31,040 nucleotides of DNA from Bacteroidota bacterium (GTDB lineage: Bacteria > Bacteroidota > Bacteroidia > 2-12-FULL-35-15), in NCBI GenBank assembly GCA_026391935.1, contig JAPLDC010000103.1, positions 1 through 31,040 on the forward strand, written 5' to 3'. Every line of letters starts with the position of its first letter. Positions within the stretch are counted from its first letter, which is position 1. The position numbers were made by a program, and so were the translations under genes. The notes below the pieces were generated by a model. The model was not told the origin of the DNA and made no database searches. It was given only the letters and a program-made list of their open reading frames with translations. This document shows, in pieces, positions 17,098 to 24,908 of this stretch.

Positions 17098-18384
17098 ATG
17101 AACATTTTAATTTTAGGGTCAGGTGGACGAGAACATGCATTTGCATGGAAATTATCACAAAGTAAAAAATTAGGTAAATTGTATATTGCTCCCGGAAATG
17201 CAGGAACCGCAAATTTCGGAACTAATGTGACCATCTCGGTAACTGATTTTGAAGGAGTAAAGAAATTTGTTCTGGAGAACAATATTAACATGGTTGTTGT
17301 TGGTCAGGAAGATCCATTAGTTAAAGGAATATTCGATTTCTTTGTAGCTGATGTTCAATTAAAAAATATTCCTGTTATCGGTCCACAAAAAGCAGGAGCA
17401 CAATTAGAAGGCAGCAAAGATTTTTCTAAACAATTTATGATCCGGCATAATATTCCAACTGCACGATACGAAACCTTTACAAAAGACACGTTAGCAGATG
17501 GTTTGAAATTTTTAGAAACACTGGAACCGCCTTATGTTCTAAAAGCAGATGGACTTGCCGCCGGCAAAGGTGTTGTGATCCCGAATACTTTAGAAGAAGC
17601 TAAAATAGAATTGACAGAAATGCTTGCGAATGCAAAATTTGGTGTCGCATCAGCAAAAGTAGTCATAGAAGAATTTTTGAAAGGCATCGAGCTTTCCGTA
17701 TTTGTCCTTACAGATGGTAACTCCTACAAAATATTACCTTCTGCAAAAGATTACAAACGAATTGGAGAAAGCGATACTGGTTTGAATACGGGAGGTATGG
17801 GAGCAATTTCTCCCGTCCCATTTGCTGATGAAGCTTTCATAAAAAAAGTTGAAGAACGTGTGATAATTCCAACCATAAACGGATTAAAAAAAGAAGGAAT
17901 TGTTTATAAGGGTTTTATTTTTATTGGATTGATGAATAACAATGGCAATCCACAAGTGATCGAATATAATGTTAGAATGGGAGATCCCGAAACAGAAGTC
18001 GTAATTCCACGTATTAAATCTGACCTTCTTGATTTGTTTGAAGGTGTTGGAAATGGAAATTTGCATGAGAAAACATTTGAAGTAGATGATCGTTTTGCTA
18101 CTACTGTGATGCTTGTTGCCGGTGGATATCCGGAGGAATATGAAAAGGGCGATATTATAACCGGGTTAGAATTAATAGAAGGCAGTCTTGTGTTTCATGC
18201 AGGGACAAAACAAGACGGAAAAAATATTGTTACAAACGGAGGGAGGGTGATAGCTATAACATCTTTTGGGAACACAATGAATGATGCATTAAAAAAATCT
18301 TTTATTAACGCAGAACTCATTCAATATAAAAAGAAATATTATAGAAAAGATATTGGAAAAGATCTGGAAGTTTATTTCAAATAA
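17098..18384 (+). CDS. purD: Phosphoribosylamine--glycine ligase
   Basis: ATP-grasp enzyme joining phosphoribosylamine and glycine to give GAR in purine synthesis. I start it at ATG 17098, giving MNILILGSGGREHAFAWKL, which is the standard PurD N-terminus; a Met 66 nt upstream lies in the repeat-derived leader and adds an implausible hydrophobic tail. The resulting 428 residues match the family. Motifs: APGNAGTA, VVVGQEDPL, YVLKADGLAAGKGV, LPSAKDYKRIG, NTGGMGAISP, and RMGDPETEVVIPR. The leader between a weak -7-like TTTCTTTG (17075-17082) and ATG is very short, so initiation may be nearly leaderless. Related purine gene purQ lies about 1.4 kb downstream. Confidence 0.97.
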   Translation: MNILILGSGGREHAFAWKLSQSKKLGKLYIAPGNAGTANFGTNVTISVTDFEGVKKFVLENNINMVVVGQEDPLVKGIFDFFVADVQLKNIPVIGPQKAGAQLEGSKDFSKQFMIRHNIPTARYETFTKDTLADGLKFLETLEPPYVLKADGLAAGKGVVIPNTLEEAKIELTEMLANAKFGVASAKVVIEEFLKGIELSVFVLTDGNSYKILPSAKDYKRIGESDTGLNTGGMGAISPVPFADEAFIKKVEERVIIPTINGLKKEGIVYKGFIFIGLMNNNGNPQVIEYNVRMGDPETEVVIPRIKSDLLDLFEGVGNGNLHEKTFEVDDRFATTVMLVAGGYPEEYEKGDIITGLELIEGSLVFHAGTKQDGKNIVTNGGRVIAITSFGNTMNDALKKSFINAELIQYKKKYYRKDIGKDLEVYFK

Positions 18385-18402
18385 TGATTTCCAAAAAACT
18401 AA

Positions 18403-18436
18403 ATATCCCCAAACCGAAGAATCGATTTGGGGATAT
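18403..18436 (-). terminator. Hairpin between convergent purD and the small membrane protein gene
   Basis: Perfect 11-bp arms ATATCCCCAAA (18403-18413) and TTTGGGGATAT (18426-18436), loop of 12 nt. On the minus strand the stem is followed by TTTAGTTTTTT, so it is best read as the terminator of the minus-strand gene; on the plus strand there is no U-run for purD, though the hairpin may protect its 3' end. Confidence 0.75.
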
Positions 18437-18454
18437 CTGTAAAAAATATTTTGC

Positions 18455-18640
18455 TTATTTCAGAGAGCCTTTCGCTTTCGCGGCTTTGTTAAATTTACCT
18501 TGCATATACAACCAAACGAAGATCAATGAAACAATAATAACCCAAAAAAATATGTTTGGCGTTCCACCAAAATGCTTTACAATTTTAAATGTCCATTGAA
18601 AAAAATGACCTAATCCATTAAAAATATCTGTCCAATTCAT
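18455..18640 (-). CDS. Small membrane protein, possibly DUF6341-like
   Basis: 61 residues from ATG 18640 (MNWTDIFNGLGHFF); a Met 45 nt upstream in frame is less likely. One clear transmembrane segment (about residues 30-48, FFWVIIVSLIFVWLYM) is followed by a basic tail (KFNKAAKAKGSLK), giving a predicted inner-membrane protein with a cytoplasmic positive end. Flavobacteria carry a small uncharacterised membrane protein of the DUF6341 type beside purD and DUF6427. The layout here agrees, with this gene between those two on the opposite strand, but the sequence match is judged by eye. Function unknown. Confidence 0.65.
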   Translation of the reverse strand: MNWTDIFNGLGHFFQWTFKIVKHFGGTPNIFFWVIIVSLIFVWLYMQGKFNKAAKAKGSLK

Positions 18641-18723
18641 GCTATTAATTTTTTTATTGACCTCAAATGTACAAATTATATTCAAAATTAATAATTTTTT
18701 AAGCTAATTTTAGAACTGAAATT

Positions 18724-19698
18724 ATGTTTATACGCTTTTTTAAATCCAACAATGCATCAGCATTGCTTTTTCTTCCTCTGATTGCTATTGCAATTTGGAT
18801 ATTTGGGTTTATTTCACCGACCATTCTCCCTGTAAAACAAGCCATGCCTCTCTATGAATTCATAGCAGGTGTCTTCATTAATATTCCATGGTTATCTACT
18901 TTAATTGGTCTATTATTGATAATTGGAGAAGCCTTTTTATTGAATTTTATTATTAATGAAAATGAGATCTCCAATAAACAAACATACCTTCCTGCCCTTT
19001 TTTATATTGTTTTCATGAGTAACAATAAGGCGATGCTTACCTTACATCCACTTATATTCGGGAATTTATTAATATTATTTGCCCTGCAAAAGCTAATTAG
19101 TTCTTACCGCAAAGACAAGGCTTTTTCGAATGCATTCGATGCCGGTTTGCTTATTTCAATTGCTACCCTTTTTTTCCTTCCCTACTTTATTTTTTTACCA
19201 TTACTTGGGGTTGGGTTAATTTTGTTCAGACCTTTTAATTGGCGGGAATGGATCATTTCATTTCTGGGAGCGGCTGTCCCGTTTATTTTTGTTCTTGCTT
19301 ATTATTTTTGGAACGATCAACTTGATCAACTGTTTTATGATAAAATTTTTTATTCATTGATTAAGGAAAAAACAATTTCACCTCTTTCCAATAATTTTTA
19401 TTTTATGATTGGTGTTGGATGGACGCTCATCATCGTTTCTCTATGGAAAATTATATTAGGAGAGGGCATTGGCTCTCAAAGAACAAAAAAATCTATCATT
19501 TTTTTGGTTTGGTTCTTCTTTTTATCTGCATTATCTATAACACTTGCTCCTGAAATTTCAACCAAATATTTTTCAGCATTGGCAATTCCTGCAGCTGTAT
19601 TTTGCTATAATTATTTTGCAAACATAAAAAAAGAATGGTGGGCCGAGCTATTATTTCTCCTGCTCCTATCCTCCCTCGTTTTAAATTTGTTAGCCTAG
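18724..19698 (+). CDS. DUF6427 family multi-spanning membrane protein
   Basis: Inner-membrane protein of 324 residues with about nine to ten hydrophobic segments and short loops. The N-terminal MFIRFFKSNNASALLFLPLI, the NEISNKQTYLPALFYIVFMS stretch and FRPFNWREWIISFLGAAVPF are typical of DUF6427, a family found mainly in Bacteroidota. The enzymatic role, if any, is unknown; the topology resembles the membrane part of polytopic glycosyltransferases, but no catalytic motif is evident. It is divergent from the small membrane protein gene (83 nt between the starts) and 83 nt upstream of purQ. Confidence 0.85.
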   Translation: MFIRFFKSNNASALLFLPLIAIAIWIFGFISPTILPVKQAMPLYEFIAGVFINIPWLSTLIGLLLIIGEAFLLNFIINENEISNKQTYLPALFYIVFMSNNKAMLTLHPLIFGNLLILFALQKLISSYRKDKAFSNAFDAGLLISIATLFFLPYFIFLPLLGVGLILFRPFNWREWIISFLGAAVPFIFVLAYYFWNDQLDQLFYDKIFYSLIKEKTISPLSNNFYFMIGVGWTLIIVSLWKIILGEGIGSQRTKKSIIFLVWFFFLSALSITLAPEISTKYFSALAIPAAVFCYNYFANIKKEWWAELLFLLLLSSLVLNLLA

Positions 19699-19781
19699 AT
19701 TTTTTGAACAATCTATTAATAAAGCATATTTACGCTAGTTTTATTTCTAACTTTACACCTCAACATTTTTAAGCAATTATT

Positions 19782-20477
19782 ATGAGCAAATTTGGAGTCG
19801 TTATTTTTACGGGATCTAACTGTGATCAAGATATGATCTATGTTTTAAGAGATATCATGGGACAAGAAGTAGTGGAATTATGGCATAAGGATACAGACTT
19901 AAAAGGATGCGATTTTATCGTCCTTCCTGGCGGGTTTTCCTATGGTGATTATTTACGTTCCGGAGCCATTGCACGTTTTTCTCCTATTATGGAAAAGGTC
20001 ATTGAATTTGCCAATAAAGGCGGTTATGTGTTGGGTGTGTGTAATGGATTTCAAATCCTTTGTGAAGCTGGATTAGTTCCCGGTGCATTATTACATAACA
20101 ACGACAGAAAATTTATATGCAAGAATGTATTCATCAAACCTGAGAACAATTCAACTCTCATAACTTCAGAGATCCCAACAGATAAAGCTCTGAAAATCCC
20201 TATTGCCCATGGTGAAGGCAAATATTATGCTGATGCACAAACCATCAAACAATTAAACGCAAATGGTCAGATTATTTTCCGCTATTGTGATGAAAATGGA
20301 AATGTCACAGATGCTGCAAATCCAAATGGCGCTACCGAAAATATAGCCGGAGTTTGTAACGCTGGGAAAAACGTTTTCGGAATGATGCCACACCCCGAAA
20401 GAGCAACAGATGGAGAACTAAATAATATTGATGGCCGATGGATATTTGACTCTCTTCTTAGCTTAGTTAAAAACTAA
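19782..20477 (+). CDS. purQ: Phosphoribosylformylglycinamidine synthase, glutaminase subunit PurQ
   Basis: Class I glutamine amidotransferase subunit that supplies ammonia to PurL for FGAM synthesis in the purine pathway. 231 residues, complete. The nucleophile is Cys87 in GVCNGFQIL. LPGGFSYGDYLRSGAIA (48-64) is family-specific. The His/Glu pair is in MMPHPERA, and PIAHGEGKYY is also present. A separate PurQ implies a small PurL plus PurS elsewhere in the genome rather than the single large PurL found in many other Bacteroidota. The upstream region has TAACTTTA at 19748 as a weak -7 candidate. A terminator follows. Confidence 0.96.
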   Translation: MSKFGVVIFTGSNCDQDMIYVLRDIMGQEVVELWHKDTDLKGCDFIVLPGGFSYGDYLRSGAIARFSPIMEKVIEFANKGGYVLGVCNGFQILCEAGLVPGALLHNNDRKFICKNVFIKPENNSTLITSEIPTDKALKIPIAHGEGKYYADAQTIKQLNANGQIIFRYCDENGNVTDAANPNGATENIAGVCNAGKNVFGMMPHPERATDGELNNIDGRWIFDSLLSLVKN

Positions 20478-20501
20478 TATCCCAAACTTTGTTTTTTTCA
20501 T

Positions 20502-20536
20502 AAAAAAGGCAAAAAACGCTAATTTTTGCCTTTTTT
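20502..20536 (+). terminator. Rho-independent terminator after purQ
   Basis: 14-bp perfect arms AAAAAAGGCAAAAA (20502-20515) and the inverse at 20523-20536, loop ACGCTAA, followed by further T. Confidence 0.85.
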
Positions 20537-20676
20537 TGTGTTTTCAACACTCCTTTTGCCTGTTTTTTGGACTTTTAACAGCACATTTCATTACTAACAA
20601 TTCATCAACAATTCTTCTATTACCTAACTTTATTGAGGTTATTAAATACATGTATTAAACGATTTAAAAATTTGCC

Positions 20677-21042
20677 ATGAGTTTTATGAACGAAGCGACT
20701 CCAACCGTTACAGTGAAGAAAAAAAACATTTCTACATTAATTGAATATTGCATCGAAAACAAGATTGACTTTACCCTTAGATCAAAATCAAATGATGATT
20801 TTGATCTGGAGTTCATTGTAACAAATACTAAAAAAGCAATTGCTTTAGGTATGTGTTTAAAAGAACTGAAACTGGAGTTGAACGGACTCAGCGTTACATC
20901 TGTTGCAAGCCTTAAGGCTAACAAGAAGGTGATTTCTGCAAAAGAAACCGGCTTAACAATAGGAAATGGAATTGTCGCTGAAGGTGAAACAGAAATGGCC
21001 TTTGAAGATGCATTAAAATTCGATTTGGGTTCTTCGTACTAA
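20677..21042 (+). CDS. Conserved-looking hypothetical protein, 121 residues
   Basis: I do not recognise a family. The protein begins MSFMNEATPTVTVKKKNIS; a second Met three codons on is possible. It is soluble and mixed charge, with a likely alpha/beta core at about 15-90 (STLIEYCIENKIDFTLR, DDFDLEFIVTNTKKAIALG, LKELKLELNGLSV) and a Gly/Glu-rich tail (GNGIVAEGETEMAFEDA). There is no signal peptide or membrane segment. The gene is isolated: about 200 nt of upstream DNA with its own possible -7 box (TAACTTTA at 20625), the purQ terminator before it and a strong terminator after it. Clean codon use and tidy boundaries argue that it is real. Confidence 0.75.
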   Translation: MSFMNEATPTVTVKKKNISTLIEYCIENKIDFTLRSKSNDDFDLEFIVTNTKKAIALGMCLKELKLELNGLSVTSVASLKANKKVISAKETGLTIGNGIVAEGETEMAFEDALKFDLGSSY

Positions 21043-21068
21043 GGAGCTGTAATTAAAATTTTTAAATG

Positions 21069-21097
21069 ACGTCCTTGCAATAAAATTGCTGGGACGT
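21069..21097 (+). terminator. Rho-independent terminator of the hypothetical gene, convergent with nadD
   Basis: 13-nt arms 21069-21081 (ACGTCCTTGCAAT) and 21085-21097 with one T-T mismatch and one G-T pair, loop AAA, followed by TTTTTATTTTT. Confidence 0.85.
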
Positions 21098-21100
21098 TTT

Positions 21101-21676
21101 TTATTTTTCATAAAAATGCATCTCTTTCAAATACTCCCATACTGCAGAAGGCAGGAAATAGCGAATATCTTTTTTTTCTTTTACCGCATTTCTGATGGCA
21201 GTTGAGGAGATTTCCATCAATGGTGCATTTATTATTTTAACCTTTTTAGTATCGGTCAACTTGTTTTCCTTAAACCCTGGCCGTGGATAAACGAAGAGCT
21301 CGTATTGTTTAAGGATCTCTTCATAATTTTTCCATTTTGGAAAACTATCTAAATTGTCGCTTCCCATTATCAAAACAAAATCATTGTTTGGATATTTCTC
21401 TTTCAAATAGGCAAGGGTGTTTATTGTGTAGGATGGCTGTGGCAGCTTGAATTCGATGTTACTCGCTTTCATCTTATTATTGTCGCCAATAGCCAAAGTA
21501 ACCATTTGCAAACGTTGCCTTTCATGAAGCAAAGTTTGTTTTTGTTTCAATGGATTATGTGGAGAAACCACAAACCAAATCCTATCAAGATCTGTAAATG
21601 CCAACATATGATTAGCTATAACCATGTGTCCAACATGAATTGGATTAAAGGAACCGAAAAATAAACCTACTTTCAT
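21101..21676 (-). CDS. nadD: Nicotinate-nucleotide adenylyltransferase
   Basis: Transfers AMP from ATP to nicotinate mononucleotide, giving deamido-NAD in NAD synthesis. 191 residues, normal size. The nucleotidyltransferase motif GSFNPIHVGH is at 8-17, SPHNPLKQK follows, then LIMGSDNLDSFPKWKNYEEIL, VYPRPGF, and the C-terminal ISSTAIRNAV motif (ISSTxIR). It is downstream of the TM2 protein gene by 7 nt on the same strand. The de novo tryptophan branch to NAD is hinted at by the 3-hydroxyanthranilate dioxygenase gene elsewhere in the window. Confidence 0.96.
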   Translation of the reverse strand: MKVGLFFGSFNPIHVGHMVIANHMLAFTDLDRIWFVVSPHNPLKQKQTLLHERQRLQMVTLAIGDNNKMKASNIEFKLPQPSYTINTLAYLKEKYPNNDFVLIMGSDNLDSFPKWKNYEEILKQYELFVYPRPGFKENKLTDTKKVKIINAPLMEISSTAIRNAVKEKKDIRYFLPSAVWEYLKEMHFYEK

Positions 21677-21683
21677 TTAAAAA

Positions 21684-22112
21684 TTACTTTACCCACATAA
21701 AGATATGAGGATTATTTTCATATTTTTCAATATCCTTACTGAACGCAATTACAAAAAAATCGATTAAAGGCAGGACACCAAAACATCCTCCAAATGTAGC
21801 AACATAAACAATGGGTACCCAAGGTTTTGTCCCAAGCAATACACGATGAGCCCCAATAAATCCCAAAGGAAAAGGGAATGCAAAAAATGCAGAGATCAAC
21901 TTTTCCCTATTTTTAAATTTTTTAGTTTCCGTTTTTTTTATGATTGAATCACAAAAAATACCCGTCTTTTTCGAGATTTGAACATCAGAAACATTAAATG
22001 AAAAAACTTTGAACACATCGGGAAACTGCTCTTTAGATGAATTTTCAGCCGATGTGACTTTCAATAGCATAAAAAAGAAAGCAAAAAGAAAAAAAAATTT
22101 TGGTGTACCCAC
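21684..22112 (-). CDS. TM2 domain protein with N-terminal signal
   Basis: Membrane protein of about 142 residues. The C-terminal TM2 domain is clear: LISAFFAFPFPLGFIGAHRVLLGTKPW, then VYVATFGGCFGVLPLIDFFVIAF and a YENNPHIFMWVK tail. Before it are a hydrophobic signal-like segment (FFFLFAFFFMLLKVTSAENSS) and a polar periplasmic stretch. An in-frame start at 22172 exists, but the sodA terminator hairpin (22129-22159) lies inside that extension, so I use GTG at 22112, which places the signal peptide at the N-terminus; ATG at the internal MLLKV is a less likely alternative. TM2 proteins are of unknown role in bacteria. Confidence 0.75.
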   Translation of the reverse strand: MGTPKFFFLFAFFFMLLKVTSAENSSKEQFPDVFKVFSFNVSDVQISKKTGIFCDSIIKKTETKKFKNREKLISAFFAFPFPLGFIGAHRVLLGTKPWVPIVYVATFGGCFGVLPLIDFFVIAFSKDIEKYENNPHIFMWVK

Positions 22113-22128
22113 TATATTTACAGAATAA

Positions 22129-22159
22129 AAAAGGGGATGTTTGAAAAACATCCCCTTTT
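22129..22159 (-). terminator. Rho-independent terminator after sodA
   Basis: Perfect 14-bp arms (22129-22142 and 22146-22159), loop of 3 nt, core GGGGATGTTT / AAACATCCCC. On the minus strand it follows the sodA stop by 13 nt and ends in a T-run. The gene downstream must therefore start after it or be read through it. Confidence 0.88.
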
Positions 22160-22172
22160 GAAATTTCAGCAA

Positions 22173-22778
22173 TTATTTTGCTTCATTAAAACGTCTAGTA
22201 ACTTCATTCCAGTTGATCACATTCCAAAAAGCGGCAATATAATCAGGTCGTTTGTTCTGGTATTTTAAATAATAAGCGTGTTCCCAAACATCCATTCCTA
22301 AAATTGGAACACCTTTCACTTCTGCAATATCCATCAATGGATTATCTTGATTCGGACTAGAACAAACAGCAAGTTTTCCTTCTTTCACGATTAGCCATGC
22401 CCACCCAGAACCAAATCGGGTAGCTCCGGCGGCAGCAAACTGCGTTTTAAAATCGGCAAAAGAACCAAATGCACTGTTTATGGCAGCAGCAAGCTCCCCT
22501 GTAGGTTCACCACCAGCATTTGGCGCCATTACTGACCAAAACAGTGAATGATTAAAATGTCCACCACCATTGTTACGCACGGCCATTGGATATTTTGAAA
22601 TGTTTTTACAGATTTCTTCAATGCTCAATTTTTCAGTATCAGAACCCGCAATAGCTGCATTAATATTATTAACGTAAGCCTGATGATGTTTAGAATAATG
22701 AATTTCCATCGTTAGAGCGTCAATATGAGGTTCTAACGCATTATAAGCATAAGGTAATTTTGGTAATTCGAAAGCCAT
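22173..22778 (-). CDS. sodA: Superoxide dismutase (Fe/Mn family)
   Basis: Cytoplasmic enzyme that dismutates superoxide. 201 residues, typical. Metal ligands are H27, H77 (in GGGHFNHSLFW), D163 and H167 (in GMDVWEHAYY). The N-terminal PKLPYAYNALEPHID and the HHQAYVNN helix are standard. GGGH and FGSGWAWL are typical of the Mn or cambialistic type, but the metal cannot be fixed from sequence alone. A TATCTTTG box lies on the minus strand 45-52 nt upstream, and a strong terminator follows the stop, so it is probably a single-gene transcript. Confidence 0.97.
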   Translation of the reverse strand: MAFELPKLPYAYNALEPHIDALTMEIHYSKHHQAYVNNINAAIAGSDTEKLSIEEICKNISKYPMAVRNNGGGHFNHSLFWSVMAPNAGGEPTGELAAAINSAFGSFADFKTQFAAAGATRFGSGWAWLIVKEGKLAVCSSPNQDNPLMDIAEVKGVPILGMDVWEHAYYLKYQNKRPDYIAAFWNVINWNEVTRRFNEAK

Positions 22779-22822
22779 TTTATATAAATTTAAAGGTTAA
22801 TTTTTTGATTAATTAAGAGCTG

Positions 22823-22830
22823 CAAAGATA
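22823..22830 (-). promoter_or_regulatory. -7 box for sodA
   Basis: On the minus strand this reads TATCTTTG, an exact TAnnTTTG match, 45-52 nt upstream of the start codon. No clear TTG at -33. Confidence 0.5.
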
Positions 22831-22939
22831 GGGAATATTGTATGATTTTTTCTAAAATTTTCTTGATTTAAGTCACCGTTTGATGAGGGTTCTTAACATT
22901 GCATTGTTTATAGAATAATGCTATAAGGCTTTATTCAAT

Positions 22940-22969
22940 TTTGTCAACCTTGATTTTTGGCTATCTTTG
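22940..22969 (+). promoter_or_regulatory. Strong Bacteroidota-type promoter for the small lipoprotein gene
   Basis: TTTG (22940-22943) and TATCTTTG (22962-22969) are separated by 18 nt, followed by CCGC and a leader of about 40 nt to the ATG. This is the best promoter match in the window. Confidence 0.7.
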
Positions 22970-23011
22970 CCGCTAGATACTAGTATTATTCACAACACAA
23001 AAACTAACAAA

Positions 23012-23221
23012 ATGAAAAAATTATTTTCTTTAATTATCGTTGCTGGTGCATTAAGCATCGTGTCATGCGGTGGCCCATCAAAAGAAGACGCTGAAAAAGC
23101 TGCTGCTTTGGTGAAGGCACAAATGGATTCAGTTGAAAAAATCGCTGCTGCAGGATTAAGTTCTGCAATGAAAGATTCTACAGCTACTAAAGATTCTGTT
23201 GTTGCAACACCAGCAAAGTAA
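23012..23221 (+). CDS. Small lipoprotein, 69 residues
   Basis: Starts at ATG 23012 (MKKLFSLIIVAGALS); an in-frame ATG 45 nt upstream gives a polar extension before the signal and overlaps the transcribed leader. The lipobox IVSC sets lipidation at C19. The mature part is short, Ala/Lys/Asp/Ser-rich and probably helical (EDAEKAAALVKAQMDSVEKIA, then SAMKDSTATKDSVVATPAK), with low complexity. It should be anchored in a membrane facing the periplasm. It has its own strong promoter and a long terminator hairpin, suggesting abundant expression. No family recognised; many Bacteroidota carry small abundant lipoproteins of this kind. Confidence 0.85.
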   Translation: MKKLFSLIIVAGALSIVSCGGPSKEDAEKAAALVKAQMDSVEKIAAAGLSSAMKDSTATKDSVVATPAK

Positions 23222-23235
23222 TTTGAAAAAAAAAT

Positions 23236-23279
23236 AAAAAAACCTCTCATTCTGAAATTTCAGAATGAGAGGTTTTTTT
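23236..23279 (+). terminator. Long bidirectional terminator palindrome
   Basis: A 22-bp perfect palindrome centred at 23257/23258, core CCTCTCATTCTGAAA and its inverse, with A-run and T-run at the ends. It sits between the convergent lipoprotein gene and the S41 protease gene and can terminate both. Confidence 0.93.
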
Positions 23280-23291
23280 ATTTTCTTACTT

Positions 23292-24893
23292 TTATTTCAT
23301 CCGTTCAACAGCTTTCTTCAAAACATTGTCCTGCCCTTGAATTACTTGATAAAAACCCTCGCTATTAAAAATATTTCTAGCTATCAATGCTTTTAATTGA
23401 TTTTTCAGAATACTCTCTGAATGGGCTATTTCCTTTTCGTTTCTTTTGATTTTATTCTTTTCTGCATAGGTTTTAAAATCTTCTAAAATAGCAGGAGTGA
23501 TAATAAAGGTATTGTTAAAGTTTTCAATCGTTTTATATCCTTTTAAATGCAATCGTTCTTTATCAGAATATTCAAATGCAAAATCATTTAAAACACCGGT
23601 ATATAACACTTCTGTCAAATACAATGAACGTCCCGATGTATCCAATGCAACAAAAATATCAGGTACAATTCCTCCCCCACCATAAACAACTTTACCTGCA
23701 GGTGTTGTGAACTTAAGAGAATCAGCAATTTTAATGCTATCTGCATTTTCTAGCTCGCCTTTTGCAAATCTATTATTCTCTTCCTCGTAATAGGCATCTA
23801 CACCAGCTGCATATGACTTTTGAATACACCGACCAGTTGGAGTATAGTAGCGTGCAATCGTTAAACGAATAGCTGATCCATCTGAAAATTCACTTTGTTC
23901 CTGCACCAAGCCTTTTCCGAATGAGCGTCTTCCTATGATTGTCGCTCGGTCATTATCCTGCAAAGCTCCCGCTAAAATCTCACTTGCGGATGCAGAACCA
24001 TCATCAATCAAAACCGTTAACTTTCCATTTTCAAAATCCCCTTTTTTTGTTGCTTTATAATCCTTACGTGGGCGGGCTTTTCCGATTGTATATACTATTT
24101 CCTTGCCATCTCCTAAAAATTCATCTGCAATATCAACCGCTGTATTTAAGAATCCGCCACCATTGCCACGCAGATCAATGATCAACTCTTGCATTCCTTT
24201 TGATTGTAACTTTTCAAAAGCCTGCATATACTCATCGTACGTTGTTGCACCAAATCGGCTGATCTTAATATATCCTATTTTGGGGCTTACCATATAAGCA
24301 ACATCGATACTGTATATCGGAATGGTTCCACGAGTAATGTTGAAATCAAGCAATTTTCCTTTCCCTCTCCTCATAATACTCACCTTCACCTTTGTTCCGC
24401 CTTTTCCCTTAAGATTTTCCATCACTTTTTTGTTCGTAATCTTAATGCCTGCAACAACTTTTCCATCAACCATTATTATTTTATCTCCCGCCTGAACCCC
24501 AACAGCTTCAGAAGGGCCACCCTGAATAGCCGAAATTACACATATCGTGTCTTCAACAATATTAAATTCAACTCCAATACCTTCAAAATTACCTTGTAAT
24601 GGCTCGTTGCTTGCAGAAAGTTCATCTGCAGAAATATAACTCGAGTGGGGATCCAAAGTAGAAAGCAAAGATGTAATTGTATTATCAACCAAATCCTTTG
24701 TTTTGATGGTATCTACATATTGATCCTCTATATATTTAATTATCTGATCTATTTTACTGTATTGATTATTATCATCAATAGCCATTGCTCCATTTGGATT
24801 TTTGGTGCTAAACGTGCTGCCAATAAGGATTCCTAGTATAAGTACCAGTGCAAAAACAATAGGAAGGTAAACGTAAAATTTGGGGCGATTCAT
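23292..24893 (-). CDS. S41 family C-terminal processing peptidase (CtpA-like)
   Basis: Periplasmic serine protease with an N-terminal membrane anchor (residues 7-27), 533 residues. A short N-terminal helical region (about 45-100) is followed by a PDZ domain at about 100-185 (GIGVEFNIVED, GPSEAVGVQAGDKIIMVDGK) and the S41 catalytic core with LRGNGGGFLN at 241-250. The Ser/Lys dyad is S302 in GSASASEI and K327 in SFGKGLVQ, 25 residues apart as in Prc. The C-terminal about 110 residues are a further family-typical extension. It is downstream of dCMP deaminase by 15 nt and convergent with the lipoprotein gene. Substrates unknown; general envelope protein processing is the family role. Confidence 0.95.
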   Translation of the reverse strand: MNRPKFYVYLPIVFALVLILGILIGSTFSTKNPNGAMAIDDNNQYSKIDQIIKYIEDQYVDTIKTKDLVDNTITSLLSTLDPHSSYISADELSASNEPLQGNFEGIGVEFNIVEDTICVISAIQGGPSEAVGVQAGDKIIMVDGKVVAGIKITNKKVMENLKGKGGTKVKVSIMRRGKGKLLDFNITRGTIPIYSIDVAYMVSPKIGYIKISRFGATTYDEYMQAFEKLQSKGMQELIIDLRGNGGGFLNTAVDIADEFLGDGKEIVYTIGKARPRKDYKATKKGDFENGKLTVLIDDGSASASEILAGALQDNDRATIIGRRSFGKGLVQEQSEFSDGSAIRLTIARYYTPTGRCIQKSYAAGVDAYYEEENNRFAKGELENADSIKIADSLKFTTPAGKVVYGGGGIVPDIFVALDTSGRSLYLTEVLYTGVLNDFAFEYSDKERLHLKGYKTIENFNNTFIITPAILEDFKTYAEKNKIKRNEKEIAHSESILKNQLKALIARNIFNSEGFYQVIQGQDNVLKKAVERMK

Positions 24894-24908
24894 CTTTTCA
24901 ACTGAAAA

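Noticed and set aside
16872..17165. Open frames on both strands through the repeat patch before purD (97 and 85 codons)
   Set aside because: They are made of the GC-rich palindromes, the AAGTG repeat and out-of-frame purD sequence, with no protein-like features; the true purD start is at 17098.
23497..24836. Plus-strand open frames antisense to the S41 protease
   Set aside because: They lie opposite a complete protease with PDZ and catalytic motifs; no independent start signals.
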